A stretch of DNA of 64,000 bases from Pratylenchus scribneri (GCA_030063045.1 JAQSEB010000033.1:1240001-1304000), one strand, 5' to 3'; counted from the first letter of the stretch, positions 35,901 to 49,200 are shown. Made by a program: numbers and translations. Notes: generated by a model from the letters alone, not told the origin.

Positions 35901-38900
35901 TTGAGATATTGAAGGAATCGTCCGGCATTTTTTGACCGCAAAATTGATGGGTCATTTTCCTTCTCAAAAATGGTCAACGTCTTCCCAATGATCACTTTGA
36001 AGCGTTCCGTCTATTTTAATTTTGGATTAATCTTGATGGATATTTTATTCAACCTCTTCTTCCAAATGGCAAGTGTAGGCTTGGTCCGAATATGTGACAA
36101 TCATTGTTCCATTGCCCAATTCCCGAACAACCGTACAAACCCAACTGTCATTTAGCCGGACCAAATAGTTGATTGGCCCAAATCGATTGACCATTACACT
36201 GTATTTGATATTGTGATGGACCAATTCCAATTCCCATGTTTCGGTAAGGCCGGATTTTGGCAGAATTTGTCCTCTTTCCAATGCACTTTGAAATTTTGAA
36301 AACACTTCCGAAAATCGTGCATGACCAACTAAATTATTAAATTAATTATTTACATTATTTTAAATTAACCTAAAGTTGCCCCAATGGCCACGGTGATTTG
36401 AACTGGCAATTCGGGTGCTGCCTGCACTTTGGAAGCAATTCTGGCATCCAACCATCCGGTGTGGAAATCATTGTTCTCAAATTCTTTGTCATGCAATAAT
36501 CCAACCAAATAATTGACTTGGGATGTGAATGTGGCGCGCAATTCCAATTCTTTTAGGGCACATAAAAGTGCCGAAATTGCTTCATATCTTCAAATTTTTT
36601 AATTAAAAATTTAATTTAAAATATGAAATTCACCTGGTTGTTCCTTTGGCAAAAAGATGACCAAATTGGGAATCGGCGAATTCATGAACTTTTCCCGTGC
36701 TTGACACCGAAAAATAGCCCCAAACATTTTGATTCGATTGGAAATTGAGCACTTCGACTGCGCCGCTAGCCGGTCTAAATCCTTCAGCCGGGTCTTCACT
36801 CGTTATTCTGGCCGCAATTACACTAATATTCGTATCCGTTCTGCATTGTTCCTCGGGTAATGGCGTCTCACTAAATTTAACATTTAAACAAAATAAACAA
36901 AAAATGTTTTATTTTACCCATATCTGTCCATTCCATAAAAAAGTCGAATTTCTGTGATTCGATGAAGTGGAATTCCCATGGCAATTTGGAGTTGGATGGC
37001 GGGAATGTTGATATTTGCGACCATTTCTGTGCACGGATGTTCCACTTGGAGTCGAGGATTTAATTCGAGGAAATAATATTTTTGTTCCGCCGGCAAGTAC
37101 ATATATTCAACAGTGCCGGCACTAACATATCCAACTTTTTTGGCCAAATTCACCGCATCCATTTGCATTTGTTTTTGAATGTGGGTTGGAACAATGCCCG
37201 CCGGCGCCTCCTCAATGATTTTTTGGCACCGCCTTTGAATGGAGCAATCACGGGTGAAAATTGGGATGACATTGCCATAATGGTCACCAATCAATTGCAC
37301 TTCAATGTGACGGGCATTGATCATACATCTATGTTTTGGAATATAAAATTGCAATTAAAAGGAAAATAAACTCACTTCATTATGAAAATTGGACTGCCGG
37401 GGACTTCAGCCTGGACACGGCGAAAATTCAAACGAAATTCTTCATCATTCATGCATTTTCGAATTCCCTTGCCGCCTCCTCCCTCTGATGCCTTAATCAT
37501 AACCGGATATGTGATATTTTTGTCCTTCATTGATTCCAGGCCTTCTTTCGCTGATGAAACGCATGCTTTCAGGTAAAGTTCTTTGGAGATCTCAAATTCA
37601 GATTCTTTTCCTGATTGCGAAGGTGGAACGACGAGCCCAGTTCCGGACCATTCGATTGTTGGAATTTTAACGGTCTAAAAAAGTCAGTGAATTTTTAAAA
37701 TAGAATTAAATTTACCTGGGCAATTATTGTGCTGGCAATTTTATCGCCCAAAGCGAACATTGCTTTGCTTGGCGGCCCAATGAACACAATATTGTGATTG
37801 GCGAGTTCCTCTGGAAGCCGGGGATTTTCACTTGCATGGCCCCATCCTGCCCAAACGGCATCAACATTATTTCGGGTTGCATGCTCAACAATTTCATCAA
37901 CATTTGCATAATTATTTGTATTCGCTCCGGCGGGCGAGAAGACCAAATAATCGGCCATTTTTAAATATTCTTAAAAATTTTTCATAATTTATAAAAATCG
38001 CATGTATTGATTAATTTACCAGCTTTTGATTGGATTTCTTGTTCCGTTGTAAGACAAACGAATTTGATGATTCGATCGTTTCGGAAAAGTTGCATAAGAA
38101 GTTTTCGCATGGAAAGAATGCATTTTACTGCGGCAATTCCATTGGTGGCAACAAGAATCTTAAATATGAAAGGATTTAATTTTTAAAATTTCAATAAAAA
38201 TGATTTTACCTTCCTCACATGTCTGGCTTTACTTCGATCCTCACAAAAATGACTTACAAAATCTTCAATGTCTTTAAAGACGAGGTTTTTCTGGTCAATC
38301 TATAAATAAAATAAATTATGATTGGATTTTTATAAAATTTGATCACCACATTGCTGCTGACTTGTGCCGAATTTCCGCCCAAATTATTAACAATAAAAGT
38401 TTTTATGCTAGGAAGTGTCATTGGTGGCATTCCTCCTTTGCTGTTTTGATTTGATAAATTTCTGGAAAATATTAATTATTAAATCACGTGAATAAAATAA
38501 GTAAAAAATCATTCGACTTAAAATAAAAAATAATAAAATCGGTGGGAATTCTGATGAAGTTGGATCAGTAAGGAAAGGATAAAGGACCTTGGATGTGATA
38601 AATGGTAATAAAGGAAGGAAGATTGAAGATATCGATCCTATGATTGATAATAAATATGCCTGGGAAAGTGAGCAAGAAAAGGACGGGATATTGGCTGATT
38701 GGTTGTGGTTTAAAGTTTAAATTAGTACTTTAGAAGGAAATAAGTTTAACGGGAAAATGTTTTATGTTCTAATTCTAATATTGAACAGGAAATGATGGTC
38801 ACATACAGAGCACAAAAATAATTTTTATTCCTAAATAATCGATTGAGAAAAATGCATTGAGGTCAAATCCATGTGCTATCGGACACTTGCACCTTATTCT

Positions 38901-40086
38901 ATTTGGGTCTTTTCAATTTTAGTTGTTTCGGCTGGCATTGAATAAGAGGAAGGGAGGGAGAGGAGGCATTGAATACAGAGTTTGGATATTCGCGCGGATT
39001 CTTTTTAGTCAAAGCCCCGAAAAATGAATTGAATACCTCATCTTCTCATTTTATGCTATGCTCTAGATTTTGATATATAGGCGAAAAAATGGAAGGTTTT
39101 GAATTCATAAATAAGGAGGAAGGCATTATTATGTTAGTGCAGGTGGAATGATTTTTATCGGCCCATTATTGCAGGAAAAACCAAGGGTTAAATCATTTTG
39201 TCATGGCCATTCCATTCCTTATCAATAATCATATCAAAATATAACTTGGAATAAAGAAAAATGGATAAATAAAATAAAAAACTATCATTAGAAACATTTT
39301 TTGGAATTGAAAGAGGATAAAAGTGAGGTGAAAATTCGAAAAGATGTTTTTAGCTTTATTAGTTGAATTGCACCTAATTATGCAATTTATTTAAAGTGCG
39401 CGATTTTAATGATTGGTTTAATTAGTTAAAATTTCTCAAATTGTTATTATGGTTGTGAATTCTGAGAGCGTAAATTTGCTGGCCGAATAACTTTACAGCA
39501 AAAAAGAACCATTTTGTCTAATTTCGCCAAATTTCTCCTTTTTAATAGGTTTCTAATGATTCGATGAGCTGATTCTTCCTTTCATTTTCAGCCCTTTCCT
39601 CCGTTATTATAAACCCTGCTGCTGGCTTCTCTCTCTCCTATCAATTCACACCATGATCTCTGGTTTAACGTATTATAAAACACGCGATAGTTATATCTGC
39701 TTTTGATCGGGTGGTCACTATCAATTCCCACACCATTTCATGTGCATTCCATTTCCCTTCTTTCTTTAATATTTCTATTTTTTGGAAAATGTTAAGAATT
39801 GGATTTTTTTTGGAATTTTTGTGATTAAAAAATCTTGGATTTTAAAAACTTACAAAGATCTAGGAGAGAAATTTGATGAAGAACAACATGGATCATTTAC
39901 ACAAAGAGGCATTAAAAAATTTAAATCATTGTCGACGTTATCAAATGATTTTTTCCGACAATAATCATAAATTTTGCTTCCATCTTGCGCAAATTCAACA
40001 TTTTCTGAAAATGCACGTACTTGACGAGATCGAATATCGTTGTTATTATTGGAAATTGTTTTATGATGAGAAATGGAATTTTCCAT
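29955..40086 (-). CDS. Acetyl-CoA carboxylase, multidomain
   Basis: Cytosolic biotin enzyme making malonyl-CoA, the committed step of fatty-acid synthesis (POD-2 in C. elegans). All three parts are visible across more than 20 exons. The biotin carboxylase includes [18 protein letters not shown], the ATP-grasp loop [15 protein letters not shown] and [17 protein letters not shown]. The biotin carrier domain near 35.8-35.95 kb has [10 protein letters not shown] around the target Lys. After the central region comes the carboxyltransferase, with [30 protein letters not shown] and [16 protein letters not shown]. The C-terminus ends [10 protein letters not shown]. The first exon (39854-40086, [20 protein letters not shown]) is joined in phase to the exon at 38465 over an intron of about 1.4 kb. 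A TTTTCCAG site just before an internal ATG ([10 protein letters not shown]) could instead receive a spliced leader and give a shorter isoform. The intron at 32.1-32.4 kb carries a dispersed repeat. Confidence 0.95.
30387..30780. other. Carboxylase intron with a B-box-like sequence
   Basis: This intron of nearly 400 nt, before the last carboxylase exon, contains on the minus strand GAGTTCGAAACC preceded by AGAAAAGGTCTC, which resembles the T-arm (B box) of a tRNA. No full cloverleaf could be drawn, so a tRNA-derived remnant is the most I would claim. Confidence 0.3.
32140..32425 (+). repeat. Second dispersed repeat family, copy in carboxylase intron
   Basis: Contains GTATATAATTTGTCAAAGTT, TGATCAAAATCAAGAGTTT, and ends with GAGATCTATCAATTTTCGAT. 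Reverse-complement counterparts of these pieces occur in the same relative order in the J-like gene intron at 57.4-57.6 kb. Confidence 0.55.
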
Positions 40087-40582
40087 CAATTTATTGATTT
40101 TTATTTCTGATTTTGATTTGTGAAAAAAAAAAATATTGGATTTAGATTTATAGGGAGAAAAATAAAATGAAAAAACTGGGAGTTCAATTGAATTTTTTCT
40201 GGTTTTTAGGAAATTTGATAATGTTTTTTTTCTAATTTTATTTTCTTTTGTCGTTTAACATTTCAATTTCAATTAAAAACTATGTTTTTGCTTGTTAACA
40301 TTTATTAAATTATGTTTATAAACTGGTTTTTTAAAGGGTTTTCATGCGTTGAACCCGAAAATTTAATTGGTTTTTTGGTTTTATCTTTTATAACCCATGT
40401 AAAAATAAAAATAAACCGGTTTGGATAAAATGTCTTGTGAAATTTTTAGTCGAATCGAAATCGAAAGTCGAAACTCGACTCGACTCACTACATATACATA
40501 CTAGTAGAAAAGGGTACAACGCGTTGTAGCACGTATTTTTTTTTTTAACAGACAAGAGAGAAGACGACCGTGATCCGTGAAG
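40087..40582. promoter_or_regulatory. Shared divergent promoter region, carboxylase and biotin ligase
   Basis: 496 bp separate the ATG of acetyl-CoA carboxylase (minus) from the first ATG of holocarboxylase synthetase (plus). The right part, about 40440-40480, has clustered TCGA motifs (AGTCGAATCGAAATCGAAAG and CGAAACTCGACTCGACTCAC) in otherwise AT-rich DNA. No TATA box or factor site is claimed. Confidence 0.6.
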
Positions 40583-42961
40583 ATGATTATAATAATTATT
40601 TATTCCAAGTTCCAATTCCAACTCAATCAAATTATAAATTTTTTTTATAATATTTCTAAGGTTTTTAGTAAAAAATATGGAATATTAGCTACTATATTAA
40701 TGATTGATATGTCTTCAATACTAAAAAAGACGAATCTAAAACCTCCATCGGTAAAAAAAATTATTTTTCTTAATGTTATTGGATAACAGTTCCTTGTCTT
40801 TTGCTGTGATAAAAATGAATTATTCGCAGAAATACATTGCATCTTGCGAAAGGTTTTATATTAATTAATCAAATTGATAATTAAAAATGAATATTTTCAG
40901 ATTTTGCCAATTGACACTTATACTGTTGCTGCACTATCAAAAAGGGCTCTTAATGAACATCCATGGATGCAATATTGCGCAGTAAATTTTTAATTCAATT
41001 TAATTTGATTTAACATCATTTTAGTGCCTTTTAATCGCCGATACATCTGGACTAGATGCAAAAGCGCAATCTCATTTTAATGCTTATTTTATGAGAGAAG
41101 TATATTAATAAATTATATTAAATTCACAAATTATTTTCAGCAAAGTCGAATTTTATTTGTGAATCCAAATTTGTCTAATGCATTGGCAATGGGAAAATAC
41201 AAAGAATTATTCGAAAGCGTTTTTGGATATGGAACAAAAATTACGAAAATTTTTGACAATTATAATTCATCTTTGAAAGATAAAATGGAAAAAATGAACG
41301 AAAATGAAGAGGTACCTTTATAAATATTTAAAACAATAATAAATTTACATTAAAAGATCGGTTCATTTAAAATTGAGAATGGATCTGCCGATGAATTTTC
41401 AATGAATTTGCTCAAATACAAAGGTTTAAAAAATTTAATATTATTTGTAAAATTAATAATTATTTAGGTCAATTCTCCATCCTTCTGGAACACAAAATCA
41501 ATGATAGGAAATTTATTTTCTCCGGTTTATCAATCGATGAATTGTTAAAAACTTCATCCAATACTGAAAAATTTCATTTATGTGATTTATTAACAAAGAT
41601 GGGAATTGAGGTGGTTCCAATCAAAAATGGAATGAATCATTCACAGCAACCAAAATTTACAAATGGATATTTGTTCAATAATCCGGATAAGGCCATTTTG
41701 AATATGACCGTAGGTTTAAGGTATGGAAATAAAAAATAAATATTAATAAATTTTAAGGGAATGACTTTTGGCAGAGAATTGGGCATCAAACCAAAATTAA
41801 TTTTTTGTCCAACGGCAAATATAATCGACGATGAAAAATTCCAAAATGCCGTCGCCAACACTGATTTATTGCCAGTGGAAGTGAGGCGAAAAAGGGATTT
41901 ATTGCCGAATGAAGTGGACCGTAAATTTGATGTGGAAAAATATTATGGCCATTTGGAGAGTGAACATTTTGGGCGGGCCCTGCTTTATGTCCCAGTTTGC
42001 ACTTCAACAATGGACATTTCGGAAAGGTTAAATATTAGCTCAAAAAATATATTTATTTGCCATTTTTATTTTAGCATTTCGTGTGCATTTCCCTCAATTG
42101 ATGGAACATTGGTGGTGGCCGGTCATCAAACGGCGGGAAGAGGTTTTTTATTATGAATATTTAATTAATTATTATTTTAGGTCGAATTGGGAATGAATGG
42201 TTATGTGCTGAGGGGGCGGCAATGTTCAATTTGAATTTGAATGTCAAATTTCAATCCAATTTGGGCCGTTCAATTGTTCTACTTCAACATTTGATGGCCG
42301 TTTCAATTTGCAATTCAATTTCTCAACTTTCGCCGGATTTTCCAATAAAAATAAAATGGCCAAATGATTTATATTATGGAAGAATTAGCAAATTGGGCGG
42401 AGTTTTGGTGAGAACATCGCAAAGTGAATCCGATAAAAAATATTCATGTTTAATTGGTTTGATTAAATTCATTTTTAAATGAATTAATTTTAAAGGTGTT
42501 GGTTTGAATGTGGCCAATTCAAAGCCAACAATTTGCATCAATGATATGCTCCCAGCTGGCACAAATAAATTGGATATTGAACAAATATTGGCATTGATTA
42601 TGAGCAAATTTGAAGGTTAAACCAAAATAAATTGATTTTACCAAAATAAAATTTAGTTGAATTGGCAAACTTTCAAGAAAATGGAAAGGCTCACCTTATC
42701 CGAAATTATTACAAATTTTGGCTTCATTCCGACGAAGAGGTTACCATTTTGCGCAGTGAAAATGGTCGATACGAAAAAGCAATAATAAAAGGATTAGACG
42801 ATGATGGATATTTGCTGGTGAGAAACAAAGAGACTGGCCAAAATATTAGCCTACAAAGTGATGGTAAAAAAGAAGGGGAAATTTGGGTGAATAATTTAAA
42901 TATTATTTTAGGGAATAGCTTCGATCTTTTCCAAGGATTAATCATTCCAAAATCAATGTGA
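40583..42961 (+). CDS. Holocarboxylase synthetase (biotin-protein ligase)
   Basis: Attaches biotin to acetyl-CoA, pyruvate, propionyl-CoA and methylcrotonyl-CoA carboxylases (HLCS; BPL-1 in C. elegans). About 11 exons. The C-terminal catalytic part has TAGRGRIGNEWLCAEGAAMF, the biotin/ATP loop with GRGRxGN. KWPNDLYYGRISKLGGVLV and GLNVANSKPTICINDMLP follow, with a C-terminal SH3-like cap. The N-terminal extension of several hundred residues (TVAALSKRALNEHPWMQYCA, CLLIADTSGLDAKAQSHFNA) is as in animal HLCS. The start at 40583 (MIIIIIYSKFQFQL) is the first ATG of the open frame, and the hydrophobic beginning could be a targeting sequence or mean that a later Met is used. The stop at 42959-42961 is reached through a last small exon. 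Its substrate gene lies head to head upstream. Confidence 0.93.
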
Positions 42962-43017
42962 TAGACGCCATTCAAATTGTAAATGAAAATGAGGAGAGGG
43001 CGGCAACAAATACAATT

Positions 43018-43023
43018 AATAAA
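43018..43023 (+). terminator. AATAAA polyadenylation signal of the biotin ligase gene
   Basis: AATAAA 57 bases after the stop codon. Confidence 0.5.
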
Positions 43024-43197
43024 TATCTACCTATTCTATTATTATTTTTAATTTTATATTTTTGTGCCATTCCATTTTGTCAATTCTTGCCTTCACTTTG
43101 ATTTTTTTTATTCTGTGATGTTTATTTATATCAATTAATAGAGAATAAAAGTAATGTTCTAATAAATGAATTTTAAATAAATTTTCGTTTTTCAATT

Positions 43198-43412
43198 TTA
43201 ATGATGTGCCAATGATTCTGGTTTCCTCATCATTTGCATTTGTTTGGCAGCATGCCTGACAAAACAATGTCAATAAATATGAGAACATTTATAATCACTT
43301 ACGCCCCGAACAATGCATCATTGGAAAGAACAATTTCAGTTTTGGCCGGTGCCCCAAATGTTAAGGCCAAAATTGTGGTCAAAAGGAGGAAAAAGGCAAA
43401 TAAAAAACGCAT
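43198..43412 (-). CDS. Small secreted peptide, 55 residues
   Basis: Two exons on the minus strand (43412-43303, then 43255-43198) with a GTAAGT donor and TTTGTCAG acceptor. They join in phase to 55 residues. The first 20 residues are a textbook signal peptide (MRFLFAFFLLLTTILALTFG). The mature part is about 35 residues, basic near the end (KQMQMMRKPESLAHH), without cysteines or clear dibasic sites. It lies between the biotin ligase and the TTD14-like gene. Could be a neuropeptide-like or secreted effector-like product. Family unknown; the evidence is the signal peptide and clean splicing. Confidence 0.6.
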
Positions 43413-43925
43413 CTTTTGAAATTTTGATCCAAAGAATAACAATTAAGTAGAGAGGAAAAATGGGGACTTTAAATTACCCAGCTGCTGATTCCTAAACCAG
43501 TTTAAGACCAATATTGCCGCTATCAATAAAATTGCGTTCTCATTTTTGTGTAGATTGATCAAATTTGAACTAACTTAAATTCGTAATAAAATGGTCAAAT
43601 TGCGTAAAAATAGTCAATCATTAATCAATTTTATTGTCAATTTGGTAAAATTGTATATTGATGAGCTAAAAATTAAAATTAAACTAATTAAAAGATTATG
43701 AATGATAAAACCCGCTGAAATTATACAAATCAATGGATAGAGAATATTGATGGGTGATTGAATGGATTGGAAAACAATAAAAGATCGAAATGTCAAAATT
43801 TTGATATATTAAAAAATAAAAAAGGATTGTACAAAAATATTTGTTGGAATGTTGGAAAATTGTAAAAAAAGAATTTGAATGTAACAAAACAAAGTAAATC
43901 ATTGATCAGCTCCGTTCTTTCTCGT
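43413..43925. other. Intergenic
   Basis: AT-rich spacer holding the upstream flank of the small peptide gene and the 3' flank of the TTD14-like gene. No gene seen. Confidence 0.5.
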
Positions 43926-46249
43926 TCATTTACCATTTTGATGCGGAATTTGAGATGGGCGGCTGGCCAAATTATACCTAAATAAAAATAATTAAATTAT
44001 GAAATGATTTAAAGCCAACATTGAATAGGCTGGATCGCCCGTGATTTCTCTCTCCACTTCAAGGAATGCCGGCAATTGCGGTTCCGCGTCATGCACCGGT
44101 TTGGTTGTATAAGTCTCCAAAATCATCAACGGCTGTCCTTTGCAAGCCGGCGGCAACGGTTCAACATAAGTATCCAAATGGAAATACTGCAAATGTTAAT
44201 GTGATTAAAACTTTTTATTTGCCTATTAAATGGACTGACCACATTGCCAAAAACGAAGCAGCGGCGTTTTTTGTGGATTGGCGACCGTGTTTGATCGTTC
44301 AATGTATTAAAGTTCTCATATTCCCGACGAGTCAAATTCTTCCTTGTTTCCACTGGTTCTGGCAATTTTGTGTGGTCGAGTCCTTCATATCGCCGTGTTG
44401 TCAATGTGTAGGTGGTCCGGCCATTTTGGCAACGGGAACGAAGACGAATCTTCGAAAAAGTTTAATTAATTTTTGGATTAAATTTAAAATAAACTTGATT
44501 TTTGTTGGCCGCGTCCATCAAATATTTGTGCACCACTGTGAATTCCTCGAATTTATTCTCCCGGAATGCGGCTTCATCAACGCCTTTGACCAGCCATTTT
44601 CGTTTTTTGCTGTTCTTGGCCAACCGGTCCTCGTATGAAATGCCCAGCCGTTCGCAAACCACTTTGATCAATTTCATTATTTTGTCATTGAAATCGCGGC
44701 AATCCGAATTGTCCACAATGGAAAGGCATTGATGGCCAATCCAGGCCTGATGAAAATATTTTTATTATCGAAAAATTCAAATAATTTTTTACCTCTCTTG
44801 TTTTACGGTCCTGTTCCTTTGCCTCATCCATGCTTTTTTCCATTCTGGCCGTGTTATTCGCGCAGGTGTAATATTGGGATGCCCCGTCGGCGGCCGTAAC
44901 CATGTGAACAATCTAAAAATAAATTAAACCCATTTAATTTAATCCTTTTAATTAATTTTACTTGATTATATCGATTGTCGCGTAAATCGAATGCATCCAC
45001 TCCCAAATTCTTTTGCAAATTGTTCCATGATTCTTTGTCCATATAGGCCGATGGGTCAAATGCACCCCGGTCGCAAATGATTAACACATTTCGGTCATTT
45101 ATCATTTTCGCCTGATTGAAGAAAACCTAGAGAAAACATTTGGTTAATTAATTTGTTTTGAAAAATGAAAAACCTTTTCGATTTGCAACAAAGTCAGAAG
45201 GAGATCCTTTTGGAATTGGTAGGACTGGGCCTTGGAAAGTTCTTGGAATCGCACACGTCCATTCAGCAAGATGGAGGCCGTCTCTGGGATTGTGAAGACC
45301 TGAATTTGTGGTTGATTAGATTTCCAAATTTTTTTATTAAATTTTAATTTCCACCTTCCAGCCGAGTCCCTCGAAAAACGTGGCCAATCTTTCCTGGCCT
45401 GTCGTTTTTCCGCCACATGGACCACCGGTCAACACCAATTTGTAAATGACTTTGTTGTTGTTGGACATTGTGGCCGGCGGAAGAGGAACTAAACAATTAA
45501 AAATTAAATGTGATTTTTTGAAATTTTAAAATTGATTGGAAAAGGGTAAAACATATTTTAAAAATGGAATTTAAACAGAGGAGTTTGTGAGGCTAATGGA
45601 AATGGTCACTCATATTTTTAATAAAAAGGGGATTTCTCACAAATTAAATATATTTAATAATTGCTGGGAATTATGATGAATGAAACAAGTTGGATTGTGG
45701 CTATTTGCCTTTAAGACATTATCTAGCTAGGCTGGAAAAAGCCGTGAAAAAAGAACGCCTGTCAACGACAAATGTGGTTTTTTTGAAGGGAAGAAAATGA
45801 CGGTGGCGGCGGATGATATTTGAAAAAGGGTTATTTTAATAGGATTGAAAATGATGGGTTGTGGATGAAAGATTATGATTGATGAAGGAAGTGATTGGGA
45901 TTAGAATGAGCATTTTAAATTTACTTCCTTTATGCATATTTAACTCACCGGGCATTTTCTCACGTCCATCAATGGTCAAATCTTCCGCATTTTCTTGATC
46001 TCCTACTCCATTGTCATTTTCATGGGCATAAAGGCCATTTAAATGCGGTCCGTACCCATTTGAAATTGCTCCATTTTTCAATTTGCCAATCCCATTGGCC
46101 ATTTTCTTATTCCCAAAATGGGAATTTTGATCACATTTTCCTTCTAATCGAATTGCCAGTTTTGTTGCCGGAGGAGACGAAATGGTTTTTTGCTGCTGAC
46201 GTTGATGGGATTGTTCGTGAAAATATTGAGAATGAGAAGAGGCCATCAA
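43926..46249 (-). CDS. TTD14-like P-loop NTPase
   Basis: Homologue of insect TRPL translocation defect protein 14, a GTP- and phosphoinositide-binding AAA_28/Ttd14-type P-loop protein linked to membrane trafficking. Starts at ATG 46249 with a Gln/Asn-rich leader of about 100 residues (exon 45949-46249). The core follows: [18 protein letters not shown] (Walker A), [70 protein letters not shown] and [18 protein letters not shown] text. The C-terminal TTD14-specific domain has [20 protein letters not shown] and ends [15 protein letters not shown]. The last exon was placed by phase (donor CAAT|GTTGGC); reading through would give a stop eight residues later. No missing key residue noted. Confidence 0.88.
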
Positions 46250-49200
46250 ATTGGTTGAATTTTTAATTCAAAATGGCGATGTAAATTCTAAGTCGTCGGC
46301 AGCACAGAAGAAGAAGGCGGTGGGATGAGACGGATTATGGGGCGTTGAAAAGGAATGTGAAGGAATTTGTTGTATTGGCCGGAAGACCCGCAAAGAAGAT
46401 ATGGGGAAGAGGATTGAGGGGAACGGATTGCTTTATATTCAGTCTGTGCTTTTTAATCTGTAATTAAAAGGGAAATAAGATCGGATAAAGCGGAAGTATA
46501 AAATTATAATTTTTTATTTAATGCTTTGAAGGGAATCTCAAAATTAAACAAAAAGTCGCGTGGTTAAATGAATTAAAAGAATTGTCGCCGTTCATGTTGA
46601 AAAGTCGAACCAAAAGGAATACAAATTGTTTGTTTGGATTGCGGGGAGGAAGGGAAGGGAAGGGAAGAAGGAAGAAGACAAACAACAAGGCCAACCATCG
46701 GCCAAATTATTTTAAAAGGAAAAAAGGGGGAAAGAACGGCTTTCGGCTGGGTGCTTTTTGCATCCATGTCGGCTGCCATTTCGTTTATTGTTTACATTTG
46801 TGTCGGGCTCGATTGGCGACTGGCTGAATGGTAGGTGGAAGATGGCCAAAAAAAGGTGATGTGGTAGAATAGAATGGGAGGGAAATGTTGACAATTTCGG
46901 ATGGGATGAATCGCGTGGAAATTTCGATGAAAAAATGATAATTTGGGGATTTGGGATAGTTTCTGCCGGAGCGAGATTAAATGGAACAAAGGGATTTAAA
47001 TAAAAATTTGGTGAATGAATTGACAATAAAAGGCGCAGTTTAATTCCTTTGTGAGTTCAAAGTCAAGTTGTTTTTTACAAACATTTTTAATAAGGAATTG
47101 GTCTTTGCGGTTGGAATTATTAAGAGGATTTGCTTTTTGCATTATTTTGGCAAAAAAGAAGATAAGATGGCGAATTGGCCAAAAAGAGTAGGAGAAATGC
47201 TCAAAGTCCCAATTCCTCCCATAAAAATAAATGATAAAATGATAATTAGTCGTAAAATATGGACACCGCTGGAATTCTCGGCTCCTTTCCTACTCCTTCA
47301 AGGTACAACCCATTTTAATTTTTTATTCCAAAGAGCATAAAATGATACATTCGACCACATTCGGGGCCATAAAATATTCAACCACTTAATTCCCATTAAG
47401 CACTCTTGAAATGAATTTTGAATGAATTTATTTATTTTAAATGAATCCTTGGTCGATGGAAATAATGAATGATCTCTATTGAAGAAGAATTTTAATTAAA
47501 TCTGATAATTTGATGCATTTTTGGAGTTGGGCTAATAAAGAGTCCAATTACCAAAAGAAACGGAAGAAAAGTTAAATGGAAGGAACACTTATGGAAAGAA
47601 ATTTGGTACTTTATTATTATTGGATGGACTTTTCTCGAAAGGAAAAATCAAGGATTATTATTGGAATTTATATTTACAATAATAATTAAGATGTTGGCTG
47701 AATTATACTAATGGTGGTTAATTTTAATGAAAATCCTCCCTCAAGCAAATACTACATTAAAATTATAAATATTTATTTCCGGTCACGAAAAAACGAAAAA
47801 TTAGTTGGCAATGAGGGATAGTGAACATTGGTGTGGACAAAACTGGCTAATTGCGCTTTTGTTGGGTTGGCATTTTAGCGGAAACGGGAAATGGGAGGAG
47901 CGATGAAAATGGAAGTGGGCGTGGGTTAAAGGGAAGACAGGAAGGGCCTGCTTCCATCGTGGTCTTTTTGCCCTGCAGATGTTTATTTGGTCTATGCAAA
48001 TTGCAAATGTGTTCTTGGCGGTTTTTGCTTGGCAACCACCAACCAGCAGCCGGCTGGCAGCAAAATGAGTAAAGCGGCGGAATGGGTAAAAATGGTCGAG
48101 ATAAATGGGCAAAATTAAGAGAAAATGGAAAAGAATTATAAATGTGCCTTAATTGGAAGGAAAAAGTCCAAAGTGATAAACTAAGCACATTTTTGATTAT
48201 TTTCTTGTGTTCATCAAAGCAAAAAATGCGTTGAATTTAATAAATAATTAGAATAAAAAAGTGGAAAAATGAAATTGATGCCTTGGCAACCGCAAATGCG
48301 ATGGATTTTCCATTAGGAGAACTATTAAAAGGTTTCATCTTCCACGTAAATAAATGAAGATTGAGGAGCCATAAAGATAAGTACATATTAAATCGATGGC
48401 AATTTTATTGGGCTACTTATTAATTATCTTCCCAAAATGAATAGAATGAATTGGCTTCTTTATATCTCTCAATTTTAGTTTTAAAAATAATTCGGATTGG
48501 ATTCTTTACAAAACTCAGAAAACATAAAACATTTTATTTGTCAGAAAATGGACAGTGCAAAAAATATAATGGAAAGACGCTATAATAATAATCCTTTTTG
48601 GCGAATAGGGGAGTCGACGGAACTTGACCGAAAAGGGAACTGAAAATGTTTGCGCAAAAAAGAGTAATGTCCGCGACAAAATTCAACTTGGCGAGTGCAA
48701 ATTTGGAAAAAGATAAAGATCTTAATTTATAATGAATGATATAGTCGGATTAAGAGAAATGGCAAAAATAACGAGAATTTTGTAAATTAAAGGACAAATC
48801 AAAGAATTTTAATATTAAATTTTCACAAATTTGATGAATTAGTCTCGTCTGTTTTTCCGACACAAATGAAAGGATTTTGATGGGACAAAGACTGCTGGGT
48901 GAAGAAACTGACTTTTTGTCAATGAAATGTGGCGAAACAAACACGGGAAGAGGAGAAGGTTTTGGACTTTGAAGGGAAGGAATGAATAACAACTGCTGCT
49001 GTTGTTTTTCCAGCAGAGAGCAACTCTTTAAGGAAAAAGCTAATTAAGATTTGTGTTGAGGATTGGGTTGCCAACCAACAGAAGCAGAAAATCAGAAAAT
49101 TGTGCAAAACAAATTTGCATTATATTCGGAATTTACACTTTTTTACTTATTCAAAGTAAAATTTGTGTATTGGTATTATTGTACTAATTCAGTCTCATCT

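Noticed and set aside
38465..39850. Separate gene in the region upstream of the carboxylase MPPM codon
   Set aside because: Better explained as a long first intron, because the exon at 39854-40086 ends in phase 2 and the exon at 38465 needs exactly that phase.
46582..48190. Several open frames of 60-110 codons
   Set aside because: They overlap on opposite strands, are low complexity and have no supporting splice sites or family match.
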